Source: an uncultured Bacteroides sp. (lineage in GTDB: Bacteria; Bacteroidota; Bacteroidia; Bacteroidales; Bacteroidaceae). From it: 64,000 nt of DNA. Shown here in pieces: positions 1 to 8,642 of this stretch. Positions within the stretch are counted from its first letter, which is position 1, and each line of letters begins with the position of its first letter. The notes beneath the pieces are model-generated. The model saw nothing but the letters and a program-made list of their open reading frames with translations, made no database searches and was not told where the DNA came from. The stretch spans positions 31,755-95,754 of the forward strand of contig UQPQ01000002.1 in the NCBI GenBank assembly GCA_900542985.1. The letters are read 5' to 3'. A program made the position numbers and the translations under genes.

Positions 1-65
1 GTCGATGTATAAGGATGCCACAAATGTTCTCTGTCGAAGCTATCCACAAGCTGTTCATAATTCAT
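1..65 (-). CDS. bioA: Adenosylmethionine-8-amino-7-oxononanoate aminotransferase, N-terminal fragment cut by the window edge
   Basis: Only the first 21 codons are in the window. Read leftward from the ATG at 65-63 the peptide begins [20 protein letters not shown]. The phrase D-R-E-H-x-W-H-P-Y-T is the characteristic start of BioA, the PLP-dependent aminotransferase that makes 7,8-diaminononanoate in biotin synthesis. The start codon overlaps the last codons of bioB by 11 nt, so the two genes are probably translationally coupled in one biotin operon. The fragment is too short to see catalytic residues. The identification rests on the N-terminal motif and the bioB neighbour. Confidence 0.8.
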   Translation of the reverse strand, partial: MNYEQLVDSFDREHLWHPYTS

Positions 66-1011
66 ACCCTACCTCCTTGATTCGTTTTATATCTTCTTTT
101 ACTTTCGAGCCTAATGTAGTAAGCAAGTCTCCTACTATGGCCGAATTCACTCCCACATACAGTGCCTTACGGACAGCCTCCTCACTCAGAAGCGAGCGTC
201 CTCCGGCAAAACGCAGATAAGCCGTCGGGTTCACAAAGCGGAACATAGCTATAGTCCGAAGAACCTCTTCATCAGACAAGCGGGGAGTCTTCTCCAATGG
301 AGTTCCAGGAATAGGCTGCAACAAGTTCAATGGAATAGACTGTACATCCAGTTCCTTTAAAGTGAAAGCCAGTTCTACCCGCTGTTCCATACTCTCTCCC
401 ATACCTATAATACCACCACTACATACATCCATACCGGCACGGCGTGCTGCACGCAACGTCTCTATTTTCTGCTCCTGTGTATGAGTTGTACAAAGATTCG
501 GGAAATAGGAAGGAGCTGTTTCCAGATTACAATGATAACGCTCTACCCCTGCCTGACGCAAACGCAGCAACTGCTCCTCTGTAGCCAGACCAAGTGAAGC
601 ACAAAGACAGATGGAAGTATGAGTGTGCAAGTAAGCAAAGCGTTCACACAAAATATCCAGCTCCTTGGAGGTAGGTCTTTTTCCACTTGTAACCAAAGAG
701 AAGCGATGTACCCCCAGTTCCTCATTTGCCTGAGCATGACGTAAACATTCTTCTGCAGAAGCTAATCCATATTCTTCCACCCCTGTAGCATAATGGGCCG
801 ACTGTGCACACCATTTACAGTTTTCCGGACAACGTCCCGATTTAGCATTAATAATGGAGCACATATCAAACTTATGTGAAGCAAACTGTCCTGTCAAACG
901 ATGCGCAGCTTCACAAAGCGCTTCAAAAGGAGCTTCTTCCGCCAACCACAATGCTTCCTTCCGTGTCAACGAAACTCCTTCACCAACTTTTTTTTCCAGT
1001 TCTTCTACCAT
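55..1011 (-). CDS. bioB: Biotin synthase
   Basis: Radical SAM enzyme that inserts sulfur into dethiobiotin, the last step of biotin synthesis, in the cytoplasm. From the chosen start it has 318 residues, normal for BioB. The SAM-binding cluster motif C-x3-C-x2-C is at Cys61, Cys65 and Cys68 ([12 protein letters not shown]), and the downstream motifs [17 protein letters not shown] and [14 protein letters not shown] are typical of the family. A start 36 nt further upstream (1047) is also open. It was rejected because it would place the start inside the hairpin at 1030-1097; the ATG at 1011 gives MVEELEKK. The gene overlaps bioA downstream by 11 nt. Expression probably starts at the promoter near 1471-1500 and must read through the hairpin. 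Confidence 0.96.
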   Translation of the reverse strand: MVEELEKKVGEGVSLTRKEALWLAEEAPFEALCEAAHRLTGQFASHKFDMCSIINAKSGRCPENCKWCAQSAHYATGVEEYGLASAEECLRHAQANEELGVHRFSLVTSGKRPTSKELDILCERFAYLHTHTSICLCASLGLATEEQLLRLRQAGVERYHCNLETAPSYFPNLCTTHTQEQKIETLRAARRAGMDVCSGGIIGMGESMEQRVELAFTLKELDVQSIPLNLLQPIPGTPLEKTPRLSDEEVLRTIAMFRFVNPTAYLRFAGGRSLLSEEAVRKALYVGVNSAIVGDLLTTLGSKVKEDIKRIKEVGYEL

Positions 1012-1029
1012 AATAATATGTATAAAAAG

Positions 1030-1097
1030 AACGGAGTGACGAAGCAACCAGCTTTAATATCTGCACAGATACCACACAGTTGCTTCGTCACTCCGTT
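1030..1097 (-). terminator. Terminator-like hairpin just upstream of bioB (possible attenuator)
   Basis: Perfect 19-bp inverted repeat: AACGGAGTGACGAAGCAAC at 1030-1048 and its complement at 1079-1097, separated by 30 nt. Read leftward, the second arm is followed at once by CTTTTTAT, the layout of a Rho-independent terminator. It sits 18 nt before the bioB ATG and downstream of the only good leftward promoter, so it could stop or pause transcription into the biotin genes. It could instead be a dispersed palindromic repeat. Confidence 0.6.
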
Positions 1098-1736
1098 TAC
1101 ATGAATGACAAATATCCGAAATGTCCAACCGGCATATACGCTACCCCGTACACAACCTCCGCCTGCAAACAACAGAGAAAGAAAATCACTTCCGTTTTCC
1201 CTTTGTGGGAAACCGGCATCTGCCTCCCAGTCGTCTTTATCTTCTGCCGCCAAATGCTGCACTCCCCTACAGTTATCCCTCAAAGAGAAAACCACTTTTG
1301 ACTTATCCAAAGCAGAATCAGCAATACCTTTACCTACACTACCTATAGTAACATGGCAATGCAGACTTCCGAACACAGCATAACTCTTCCGACTCCAAAA
1401 ACGGAAACGGACACTCTTTCGGTCGTGATGTAAAGTGCTTGTATGCATATTGAAACAATTCTATCGGCTGCAAATATAACAAAAGCCTTTTAACCGCAAA
1501 AATTACACTCAGAAAAAGAAAAATACACTGCAATGACACAAAAAGGCTGTTCGGCACAAATATTGATACAAATGAAACATTAAAGAAAATAACTCCTTTC
1601 AAATCAAAATTAAATTATTTTCTTTGCAGAGAATTTTGAGAGTATATGTTTAGGAATATTTATTGTAAAAGCATATCTACCCGACTATTCAAGAAGAAAG
1701 AGTAACAAAAACAGCATTAATAGATAAAGTAAAACA
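1098..1736. other. Gene-poor stretch: bio leader and divergent promoter region
   Basis: No gene here is convincing. The leftward half (about 1465 to 1098) would be transcribed from the promoter at 1471-1500 and contains an open frame from 1448 to 1005. That frame begins just after the promoter but runs through the hairpin and into bioB, and I recognise no family in its 147 residues. A rightward frame at 1105-1383 is equally anonymous. The part from 1500 to 1736 is AT-rich and presumably holds the promoter of the aspartate-kinase-like gene; no perfect -7 box is visible there. Confidence 0.4.
1471..1500 (-). promoter_or_regulatory. Leftward Bacteroides-type promoter for the biotin leader
   Basis: On the minus strand there is a -7 box TATATTTG (complement of 1471-1478) and a -33 box TTTG (complement of 1497-1500), 18 nt apart. 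This matches the Bacteroides TTTG / TAnnTTTG promoter. It predicts a start near 1465 and a leader of about 450 nt before bioB. Confidence 0.6.
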
Positions 1737-3080
1737 ATGAAAGTTTGCAGTATAGAGACAACTAATACTTCCGAAAAAATCCTATCACACATCGAAAAAA
1801 TTCGCTCAGAAGAACCATTTATCATCATCCTTTCTTCTTTCGATTGGATAAAACAGAGTTTGGAAAATATTTCTGAACTTTTGATCCAAAACCAGCAGAC
1901 CGAAGCTTTGCATGCCATAGATACATTGAAAGAAGAGTGTATCAGTATGTTTGCGGTTCCAGATACAGATGAGGCGAATACATGTGCTACAAAAACAGAC
2001 ATTACAGCACGGATAGACCATTTCGTACATTTGGCAAAGTCACATTCAGAAGCATCTTGCCAGCAGGAAACAGATATAAGAACAACAGGAGGATACCTTT
2101 CGGCCATTCTTTGTACTGCATATTTGAAGTACAAAGGAATGAACGCATCCTTACTCGATACTTCTGAATTTATCCGGTTGAATGAAGAACAGATTCCTGA
2201 TATAAATTCCGCGAACATACAGACAGAATCGGGTAAGATATATGTTATGCCGTCTAATGTATGCCGAAACGAATCTGGTGAGGCGACCTATCTGATTGAT
2301 ATGTGTACCGATTTATATGCGCTTTATGTAGCAATTGCTTTCCAGGCAAAAGAACTTTTTTTAATTATGCCGACTCAAGGACTTCATTGTTTAGATAACG
2401 AAAAAAACGAGCTTTGTCTGACCTACGAAGAAGCCGGACACATGCTCATTACCGATGACATTCATATTGCGCACTCTACCCTCCTCTCGGCTCGTGAAAA
2501 ACAAATCAGTATTCGCCTGATAAGCGATAATCAGGCGAACTTCCCTGCTATCTACATTGATGAAGAAAAGAAAAAGCATGATATAAAAGCCATAACTGTA
2601 CGAAAGGATATCAACTATTTACGTATGTCACCTTTAGGTACAATTCCTTCATCGCAGGTATCTACACAAGCATTAGGTATCCTTGTAAACAATTTGGTAC
2701 CCATTTATCTGCTTACATCTTCCAGTACAAACATATCGGTAGCCATAAGAGTTTATGACATTTTCTGGAATAAAATACTGAATGAACTCTCTCGATTTGC
2801 TAAAGTCACAGTAGAAAAGAATGTTACTGCCATATCTATATTAGGAGAGTTCGACTGGAATATCAGTAAAGTAGAAGCTCGCATAATCGATTTATTAAAA
2901 GACATTCCTATTTTAATGATTTCATATGGCAGCGACAACCAAAGTATATCAATAGTAGTACGAGAAAAAGATACCCAGGAAGTGCTTCGTATTTTATCCA
3001 AGTATCTGTCGGGAGTTGAACCAAATCCTCAAAGTCTGACTTTCGCTCCTTACGAAGATCATTCTACCTGGTTTGTATAA
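1737..3080 (+). CDS. Degenerate aspartate kinase homolog with C-terminal ACT domains
   Basis: The 447 residues follow the plan of a monofunctional aspartate kinase: amino-acid kinase domain (about 1-290) and tandem ACT domains (about 300-440, with AISILGEFDWNISKVEARI and a second ISIVVREKD segment). The kinase signatures are missing. The N-terminal KFGGTS nucleotide/substrate motif is replaced by VCSIETTNTS. The GRGGSDYTA-like region is reduced to a segment reading LIDMCTDLYALYVA. The region of the family's STG/EMIS helix appears as RTTGGYLSAILCTAYL. The fold is thus likely kept but catalysis is doubtful; a regulatory or amino-acid-sensing role through the ACT domains is an inference. It is a single gene followed by a hairpin at 3116-3151. 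Confidence is high for the homology and low for the function. Confidence 0.75.
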   Translation: MKVCSIETTNTSEKILSHIEKIRSEEPFIIILSSFDWIKQSLENISELLIQNQQTEALHAIDTLKEECISMFAVPDTDEANTCATKTDITARIDHFVHLAKSHSEASCQQETDIRTTGGYLSAILCTAYLKYKGMNASLLDTSEFIRLNEEQIPDINSANIQTESGKIYVMPSNVCRNESGEATYLIDMCTDLYALYVAIAFQAKELFLIMPTQGLHCLDNEKNELCLTYEEAGHMLITDDIHIAHSTLLSAREKQISIRLISDNQANFPAIYIDEEKKKHDIKAITVRKDINYLRMSPLGTIPSSQVSTQALGILVNNLVPIYLLTSSSTNISVAIRVYDIFWNKILNELSRFAKVTVEKNVTAISILGEFDWNISKVEARIIDLLKDIPILMISYGSDNQSISIVVREKDTQEVLRILSKYLSGVEPNPQSLTFAPYEDHSTWFV

Positions 3081-3115
3081 CCCCAAACAAGATTTTCGGA
3101 TATTATTCACCATTT

Positions 3116-3163
3116 GGTCAAATTTGTGCACAAAATGTTTCAAATTTGACCGTTTTCATTTTC
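3116..3163 (+). terminator. Rho-independent terminator after the aspartate-kinase-like gene
   Basis: Perfect 11-bp arms GGTCAAATTTG (3116-3126) and CAAATTTGACC (3141-3151) around a 14-nt loop, followed by GTTTTCATTTT. It lies about 35 nt after the stop codon. Confidence 0.6.
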
Positions 3164-3308
3164 CCTTAGAATCGGAAACTACATAATCCACACAACCTCA
3201 ACCGGTAAATTGCAGAAATAGTGTTTTCCCTTTTTGTCTTCTTTCTATTTTCATGGGTTCCTTCTAATTAATTCTTCATTTTTAACGCTTCATCTTCTAT
3301 CTTTTTCT

Positions 3309-3316
3309 TATCTTTG
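3309..3316 (+). promoter_or_regulatory. -7 box of the malate dehydrogenase promoter
   Basis: TATCTTTG is a perfect TAnnTTTG box, 59 nt before the mdh ATG. No clear TTTG -33 box is visible at the expected distance. Confidence 0.55.
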
Positions 3317-3375
3317 TAGCGAAAGAAAATAATGTAGACAAACATCATTATCACATAACTTAAATAATAAGAATT

Positions 3376-4377
3376 ATGGAATTTGTAACAAACGAAAAAC
3401 TTACCATTGTAGGTGCTGCCGGTATGATCGGTTCTAACATGGCTCAGACTGCTATCATGATGGGCTTGACTAATAACATCTGTTTGTACGACCCGTACGC
3501 TCCGGGATTGGAAGGTGTTGCTGAAGAATTGTTCCACTGCGGTTTCGAAGGTGTAAACATCACTTTCACTTCAGATATCAAAGAAGCGCTGACTGGTGCT
3601 AAATATATCGTAAACTCAGGTGGTGCAGCACGTAAAGCTGGTATGACTCGTGAAGACCTGTTGAAAGGTAACGCTGCTATCGCTGAAGAATTCGGTAAAA
3701 ACGTAAAAGCATACTGCCCGGATGTAAAACACATCGTTATCATCTTCAACCCGGCAGATATCACTGGTTTGATTACTTTGTTGTACTCAGGTTTGAAACC
3801 AGGTCAGGTTACAACATTGGCTGCTCTTGACTCTACTCGTCTGCGTAGCGAATTGGCTAAACATTTCGGTATTTCTATGGACGCTGTTGAAAACTGCCGT
3901 ACTTACGGTGGTCATGGCGAACAGATGGCTGTATTTGCTTCTACTGCAAAAGTAAACGGTAAAGCTTTGACAGACATCATCGGTACTGATGCTTTGACTA
4001 AAGAACAGTGGGCTGAAATCCAGCAGAAAGTAACTAAAGGTGGTGCAAACATCATCAACTTGCGTGGCCGTTCTTCATTCCAGAGCCCATCATACGTTTC
4101 TATCGAAATGATTGGTGCTGCTATGGGTGGAAAAGCATTCCGTTGGCCTGCTGGTACTTACGTTTCTAACGCTAAGTACGATCACATCATGATGGCTTGG
4201 GAAACTTCTATCGATACTGAAGGTTGCCACTGCGCTGAACTGAACGGTACTGCAGAAGAACAGGCTGCTTTGGATAAGAGCTACGAACACTTGTGCGCTT
4301 TGCGTGACGAAGTTATCGCAATGGGCGTTCTTCCTCCAGTATCAGAATGGAACAAACTGAACCCGAACATTAAATAA
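3376..4377 (+). CDS. mdh: Malate dehydrogenase
   Basis: NAD-dependent malate/oxaloacetate interconversion in the cytoplasm. In Bacteroides it serves the reductive branch to fumarate, succinate and propionate. The 333 residues show the Rossmann loop GAAGMIG (13-19), substrate arginines in RKAGMTREDLL (Arg86, Arg92), FNPAD (125-129), the LDSTRLR segment (151-157) and the catalytic His180 in YGGHGEQM. The length is normal for the family. The gene has its own promoter box at 3309 and a terminator at 4398-4440, so it is probably monocistronic. Codon choice is strongly biased to a few codons (many GCT, GGT, AAA, CGT), which suggests high expression. Confidence 0.96.
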   Translation: MEFVTNEKLTIVGAAGMIGSNMAQTAIMMGLTNNICLYDPYAPGLEGVAEELFHCGFEGVNITFTSDIKEALTGAKYIVNSGGAARKAGMTREDLLKGNAAIAEEFGKNVKAYCPDVKHIVIIFNPADITGLITLLYSGLKPGQVTTLAALDSTRLRSELAKHFGISMDAVENCRTYGGHGEQMAVFASTAKVNGKALTDIIGTDALTKEQWAEIQQKVTKGGANIINLRGRSSFQSPSYVSIEMIGAAMGGKAFRWPAGTYVSNAKYDHIMMAWETSIDTEGCHCAELNGTAEEQAALDKSYEHLCALRDEVIAMGVLPPVSEWNKLNPNIK

Positions 4378-4397
4378 TATATAGTTTGAATTCAGTG

Positions 4398-4440
4398 AAA
4401 GAGGCTATCTCAAAATAAATTGGGATGGCCTCTTTTTTTT
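4398..4440 (+). terminator. Rho-independent terminator of mdh
   Basis: AAAGAGGC (4398-4405) pairs with GCCTCTTT (4428-4435), and the stem runs straight into an uninterrupted T tract to 4440. It begins 21 nt after the mdh stop codon. Confidence 0.85.
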
Positions 4441-4553
4441 AATTTTAAATGATTAGGGATTTCTCTATTATAAGAACTTCCCAGTACCATTTATCTACAT
4501 AAAAAGCACTCATTATCATAAATATAAACTCACGATTCCAACTGCCGGTTCAA

Positions 4554-4632
4554 ACCGACGACGTCGGCTATACATTCAGCCACGTTGGCTGTACAGCCAA
4601 CAACGGCAATTCTACATTCAACGACGACGATT
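4554..4632. repeat. Dispersed palindromic repeat, copy 1 (partly decayed)
   Basis: It shares the left core CCGACGACGTCGGCT (4555-4569) with the copies at 38764 and 54025. The centre contains an 18-nt perfect palindrome GTTGGCTGTACAGCCAAC (4584-4601), which matches the inner hairpin of the copy at 38794-38811. The right end has ACGACGACGATT (4621-4632) instead of a clean complement of the left arm, so the outer stem is weak in this copy. It is intergenic, downstream of mdh. Confidence 0.7.
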
Positions 4633-4800
4633 AAAAGTTCCGACATTCATCATTGCCCCTTTATTTCTGTCACATCATCTATCGGTTGATAAGACCGGCC
4701 TTTTTCCTCCCTCTGTCTTCACTTTTTAACTTTATAAAAATGAACCATTTACTCTTTATTTTGTTCCTTCTAGATGTAATAGCTATAAAAAACACATTTT

Positions 4801-6369
4801 ATGAAATCAAGAAAGTATTTTCTCCTTTTCATTTTATCGACCAGCAACAGCCTTGTATGCGCCAATGAAATACAGCTAAATATAAATAATGATACCACAG
4901 GGCATGCAAAAACATTCACCAAGCAGCCTCATTTTACTACATACGACTATTTCAAAAGAGAGTTCTCATACATGGGAATTCCCTTTATTGTATCCGGTCT
5001 TGTAGTCAAAAAACAGAACAGCGACTTCCGTACTTTAAGAAACCGGTTCAATCCAACCTTTCATCAACGTTACGACGACTATACCCAGTATGTCCCCCTT
5101 GCTGCTACATGGGGAATGAAACTGGCTGGTGTAGAAAGCCGAAGTTCGTGGAAAGAATTGACAGTAAGCAATGTATTTTCGGCAGCACTAATGGCTGGAT
5201 TCGTCAACACCTTGAAATATACGACCAAAGAAACCCGTCCAGATAATTCTTCCGACAACTCTTTTCCATCGGGACATACAGCTACTGCCTTTATGTGTGC
5301 GACTATTCTGCATAAAGAATACGGAATGAAAAGTCCCTGGTATAGCATAGGCGGATATACCCTGGCAGGACTTACCGGCGTGACACGTCAGTTGAACAAC
5401 CGGCATTGGATTGGAGATGTGCTTGTGGGGGCTGGGATAGGTATGATATCAACTGATTTGGGATACTTTTTTTCGGACCTGATTTTTAAACGTAATCAGA
5501 CAGATACATGGAATGTAAATCCTACTTATAATCGTTATGACAACCCTTCATTCTTAAGTTTTAACATGGGGATTGCTTCCGGACCTTCAATGCTGAAAAC
5601 AGCCGAGATATACGACTCGGAAGGAGGGAATCCGTTAGGCATGAAGCTTAAAGTCAGCACCGCTACCGTAGTAAGTGTAGAAGGAGCCTACTTTCTCAAT
5701 CCATACATCGGAATGGGAGGACGGTTGAAGGTGGCTACACTTCCTGTAACAGCTGATATTCCCACTGAAAATCTGAAGAACTTCGATTTGGACAGCGATT
5801 TACAAGCTGGAGCACCAGTCAATATGTTTCTGCTTGAAGGACTGGAATCGGACCATTTGGGAATGCTGGACATCGATTTGGGAGTGTATTTCTCTTATTC
5901 ATTGAGCCGGCACTTTCAGATAGGAAGCAAGCTGCTGATGGGATGCAGAAGAACGGCCAATTTCAGTCTGAACTCACTCAGCCGAATCAATCCCCAGATT
6001 TTTGACCGACAGATTGTGAGTGAAGAAGCATATAAGAAATTCTATAAGGAAGATGTTGACTTCTATTTGCAACAAGAGCAAATCAGTCAAGCCGAATTGT
6101 TGAACAGTACTTTTGCAGACGAAGAGTTTCTAAGGATACAAAGAAGTTCGACCTATAAAATAGGGACTGGATTTTCATTTACCTACCGGTATAAAGAAGA
6201 TGCAGCCCTCCGGCTATATTGTGACTACGACTTTGCTGCTCCCCGCCTCACCTACGAGCTGAATAACTCATGGGTAAACGAGGATGGAACGCGTCAGACA
6301 CATTCGTACAGCAGAAAAACCCCGATGCACAACTTTACATTCGGAGCCTCTATTGCCTTTGTATTTTAA
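4801..6369 (+). CDS. PAP2-family phosphatase with C-terminal outer-membrane-barrel-like region
   Basis: Exported protein of 522 residues: signal peptide (about 1-21, ending VCA), then a PAP2 domain (about 40-225), then about 290 residues that read as beta strands and end in phenylalanine (GASIAFVF), as outer-membrane barrels do. All three acid-phosphatase motifs are present: K-x6-RP (KYTTKETRP), PSGH, and R-x5-H-x3-D (TRQLNNRHWIGD). The PAP2 part should remove phosphate from a lipid or isoprenoid phosphate on the periplasmic side; lipid A or undecaprenyl pyrophosphate are possible substrates, but nothing here decides. The joining of PAP2 to a barrel-like tail is notable. It is a single gene between mdh and dnaG. 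Confidence 0.85.
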   Translation: MKSRKYFLLFILSTSNSLVCANEIQLNINNDTTGHAKTFTKQPHFTTYDYFKREFSYMGIPFIVSGLVVKKQNSDFRTLRNRFNPTFHQRYDDYTQYVPLAATWGMKLAGVESRSSWKELTVSNVFSAALMAGFVNTLKYTTKETRPDNSSDNSFPSGHTATAFMCATILHKEYGMKSPWYSIGGYTLAGLTGVTRQLNNRHWIGDVLVGAGIGMISTDLGYFFSDLIFKRNQTDTWNVNPTYNRYDNPSFLSFNMGIASGPSMLKTAEIYDSEGGNPLGMKLKVSTATVVSVEGAYFLNPYIGMGGRLKVATLPVTADIPTENLKNFDLDSDLQAGAPVNMFLLEGLESDHLGMLDIDLGVYFSYSLSRHFQIGSKLLMGCRRTANFSLNSLSRINPQIFDRQIVSEEAYKKFYKEDVDFYLQQEQISQAELLNSTFADEEFLRIQRSSTYKIGTGFSFTYRYKEDAALRLYCDYDFAAPRLTYELNNSWVNEDGTRQTHSYSRKTPMHNFTFGASIAFVF

Positions 6370-6447
6370 CATACAGTCTGCCCGAAAGAGAGGCGAACAA
6401 AAAGGAATTGCACATTCTACATATTTTTATTATTTTCGCCTCTTAAT

Positions 6448-8577
6448 ATGATTGACCAAGCTACCATAGACCGAATATTCGATGCTGCGCAAATTGTAGA
6501 CGTAGTATCCGAATTTGTCACTCTCCGACGCAGAGGAGTGAACTACATCGGTTTATGCCCGTTTCATAACGAAAAAACACCATCATTCAGTGTTTCACCC
6601 AGCAAAGGATTATGCAAATGTTTCAGTTGTGGAAAAGGAGGAAACGTAGTGCACTTCATTATGGAGCACGAACAGCTCTCGTACTATGAAGCACTGAAAT
6701 GGCTGGCAAAGAAATACAACATTGAAATAAAGGAGCGCGAACTGACTACAGAAGAAAAACAGGCACAAAGCCTTCGGGAAAGTCTGTTTGTTGTCAACCA
6801 GTTCGCATCGGAATATTTCCAGAATATCCTGTACAACGATATCGACGGCCAGCGCATCGGTATGACTTATCTGAGAGGACGTGGCTTTCGTGACGATATC
6901 ATCAAGAAATTCCAGTTGGGATTCAGTACAGAAAGCCACGATGCACTGGCCAAGGCTGCCATACAAAAAGGATTTAAGGAAGACTATCTGGTAAAGACCG
7001 GGTTGTGCTACCGTAAAGACGACGGAAGTTTGAGAGACCGTTTCTGGGGACGTGTCATCTTCCCCGTACATACACTTTCCGGAAAGGTCGTAGCTTTTGG
7101 AGGACGTGTACTTAGTGCTGCTACCAAGAACGTACAGATGAAGTACGTCAATTCTCCCGAATCTGAAATCTACCACAAAAGCCGGGAGCTGTATGGCATC
7201 TATTTTGCCAAACAGGCTATCGTGCGACAAGACCGTTGCTTCCTGGTTGAGGGGTATACCGACGTTATTTCCATGCACCAGAGTGGAATAGAAAATGTAG
7301 TAGCCTCATCGGGTACAGCTCTTACTTCTGAGCAAATCCGCTTGATTCACCGTTTTACAAACAACATCACGATGCTGTACGATGGTGACGGAGCAGGTAT
7401 CAAAGCCAGTCTCCGAGGAATCGACATGTTGCTTGAGGAAGGAATGAACATCAAGGTATGTCTGCTTCCTGACGGTGATGACCCCGATAGTTTTGCACGA
7501 AAACATAATGCAACCGATTATCAGGCTTACATCAACGGACATGAGGTGGACTTTATCCGCTTCAAGACCAATCTTCTGATGGAAGAAGCGGGAAAAGACC
7601 CTATCAAGCGTGCCTCACTGATTTCAAGTATCGTAAAGAGTATATCGGTGATTCCCGATGCCATTGTCCGCTCTGTTTATATCCGCGAATGCAGCCAGCT
7701 GCTTCAGATGGAGGAAAAGATATTGGTAGAAGCTACTGCCAAGCTGACTGAACAGGCAAGGGAGGCTAAATTCAAGGAAGAACAGAGAAAACAGTATCGT
7801 GCCCAACAGCAGACTACTGCTGCTCCAACTCCTCCCCCCAGTACCAATAAGGAGGAACAGGCGCCACAGGTATATCCGGAAACGGCTCCACTGCCCGAAC
7901 TGATTCCCGAGGTTTCATCGGCAGAACCGGAACAGCTACAACCACCTTTCCCAGTAGATATAGTTCCGCCGGAAGACAGTTATCAGTCTTATATTCCCGT
8001 TACAGGCAACGAACAAAAAATATTCTACGAGAAAGAACAGGAACTGATGCGCGTACTGATTCGGTACGGCGAGAAAGTGATGTGTTATATCGAAAATGAA
8101 GATGGAGAGCAGCTTCCTTTTACAGTAACCGAATGCATCTCTTCCGGACTGGCAGAAGATGAACTGCAGTTTCACGATGCCCTGCACCGAAGAGTTTTGA
8201 AAGAAGCTGAAACGCATATACATGACGAAAATTTTATAGCAGAACGCTACTTCATTGCTTCTCCCGATCCGGAAATAAGCAAACTGGCAGTAGAAATGGC
8301 AAGCGACCGCTATCAGCTTAGTAAATATCACTCCAAGGAACAGAAAATTGTGACTGACGAAGAACGTCTGTACGAACTTGTTCCTCGCTTGCTGCTGGAT
8401 TTCAAGTTAGCTATCGTTACCGAAGAAATGAAACATACGTTACAGGCACTAAGCAAACCGGAAATAGCCAATGACCCGCAACGCTGTAACGAAATTATGC
8501 AGCGTTATAAGGAATTGCACCAGACCCAAAGTCTGATGGCACAACGAGCCGGCGACCGAGTGGTTCTGAAAGCCTGA
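6448..8577 (+). CDS. dnaG: DNA primase
   Basis: Makes RNA primers for replication forks. The order is: N-terminal CHC2 zinc finger with Cys37, His40, Cys58 and Cys61; catalytic core with TOPRIM motifs (FLVEGYTDVISMHQ, then LYDGDGAGIKAS); a proline/glutamine-rich linker around 455-530; and a C-terminal domain that would bind DnaB helicase. With 709 residues it is longer than the E. coli protein, mainly because of the linker and C-terminal region. The ATG gives the usual MIDQATIDRIFDAAQIVDVV start. It stands alone here, not in an rpsU-dnaG-rpoD operon. A terminator follows at 8586. Confidence 0.97.
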   Translation: MIDQATIDRIFDAAQIVDVVSEFVTLRRRGVNYIGLCPFHNEKTPSFSVSPSKGLCKCFSCGKGGNVVHFIMEHEQLSYYEALKWLAKKYNIEIKERELTTEEKQAQSLRESLFVVNQFASEYFQNILYNDIDGQRIGMTYLRGRGFRDDIIKKFQLGFSTESHDALAKAAIQKGFKEDYLVKTGLCYRKDDGSLRDRFWGRVIFPVHTLSGKVVAFGGRVLSAATKNVQMKYVNSPESEIYHKSRELYGIYFAKQAIVRQDRCFLVEGYTDVISMHQSGIENVVASSGTALTSEQIRLIHRFTNNITMLYDGDGAGIKASLRGIDMLLEEGMNIKVCLLPDGDDPDSFARKHNATDYQAYINGHEVDFIRFKTNLLMEEAGKDPIKRASLISSIVKSISVIPDAIVRSVYIRECSQLLQMEEKILVEATAKLTEQAREAKFKEEQRKQYRAQQQTTAAPTPPPSTNKEEQAPQVYPETAPLPELIPEVSSAEPEQLQPPFPVDIVPPEDSYQSYIPVTGNEQKIFYEKEQELMRVLIRYGEKVMCYIENEDGEQLPFTVTECISSGLAEDELQFHDALHRRVLKEAETHIHDENFIAERYFIASPDPEISKLAVEMASDRYQLSKYHSKEQKIVTDEERLYELVPRLLLDFKLAIVTEEMKHTLQALSKPEIANDPQRCNEIMQRYKELHQTQSLMAQRAGDRVVLKA

Positions 8578-8585
8578 CTTTATAT

Positions 8586-8634
8586 GCAGCAAAAGATGTA
8601 TGCCTCTTTCATACCTCTTTTGCTGCTATTTTTC
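8586..8634 (+). terminator. Terminator after dnaG
   Basis: GCAGCAAAAG (8586-8595) pairs with CTTTTGCTGC (8617-8626), followed by TATTTTTCTTT. It lies between two convergent genes, but the U tract exists only for the rightward transcript. Confidence 0.75.
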
Positions 8635-8642
8635 TTTATCTG

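Larger units (their letters stand above)
4378..4800. other. Intergenic stretch between mdh and the PAP2 gene
   Basis: It contains the mdh terminator (4398-4440) and a copy of the CGACGACGTCGGC repeat family (4554-4632). The rest is AT-rich. A 71-codon frame at 4653-4868 overlaps the PAP2 signal peptide in another frame and has no recognisable content, so I do not call it. No clean TAnnTTTG box is visible for the next gene; TAACTTTA near 4727 is the closest. Confidence 0.5.

Noticed and set aside
1105-1383. Rightward 92-codon frame and leftward 147-codon frame (1005-1448) as genes
   Set aside because: They lie on opposite strands of the same leader, match no family I know, and the leftward one runs through a perfect hairpin and the start of bioB. 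I kept the region as an unexplained leader and did not call either gene.
4653-4868. 71-codon rightward frame ahead of the PAP2 gene
   Set aside because: It overlaps the signal-peptide coding region of the PAP2 gene in another frame and has no recognisable content.
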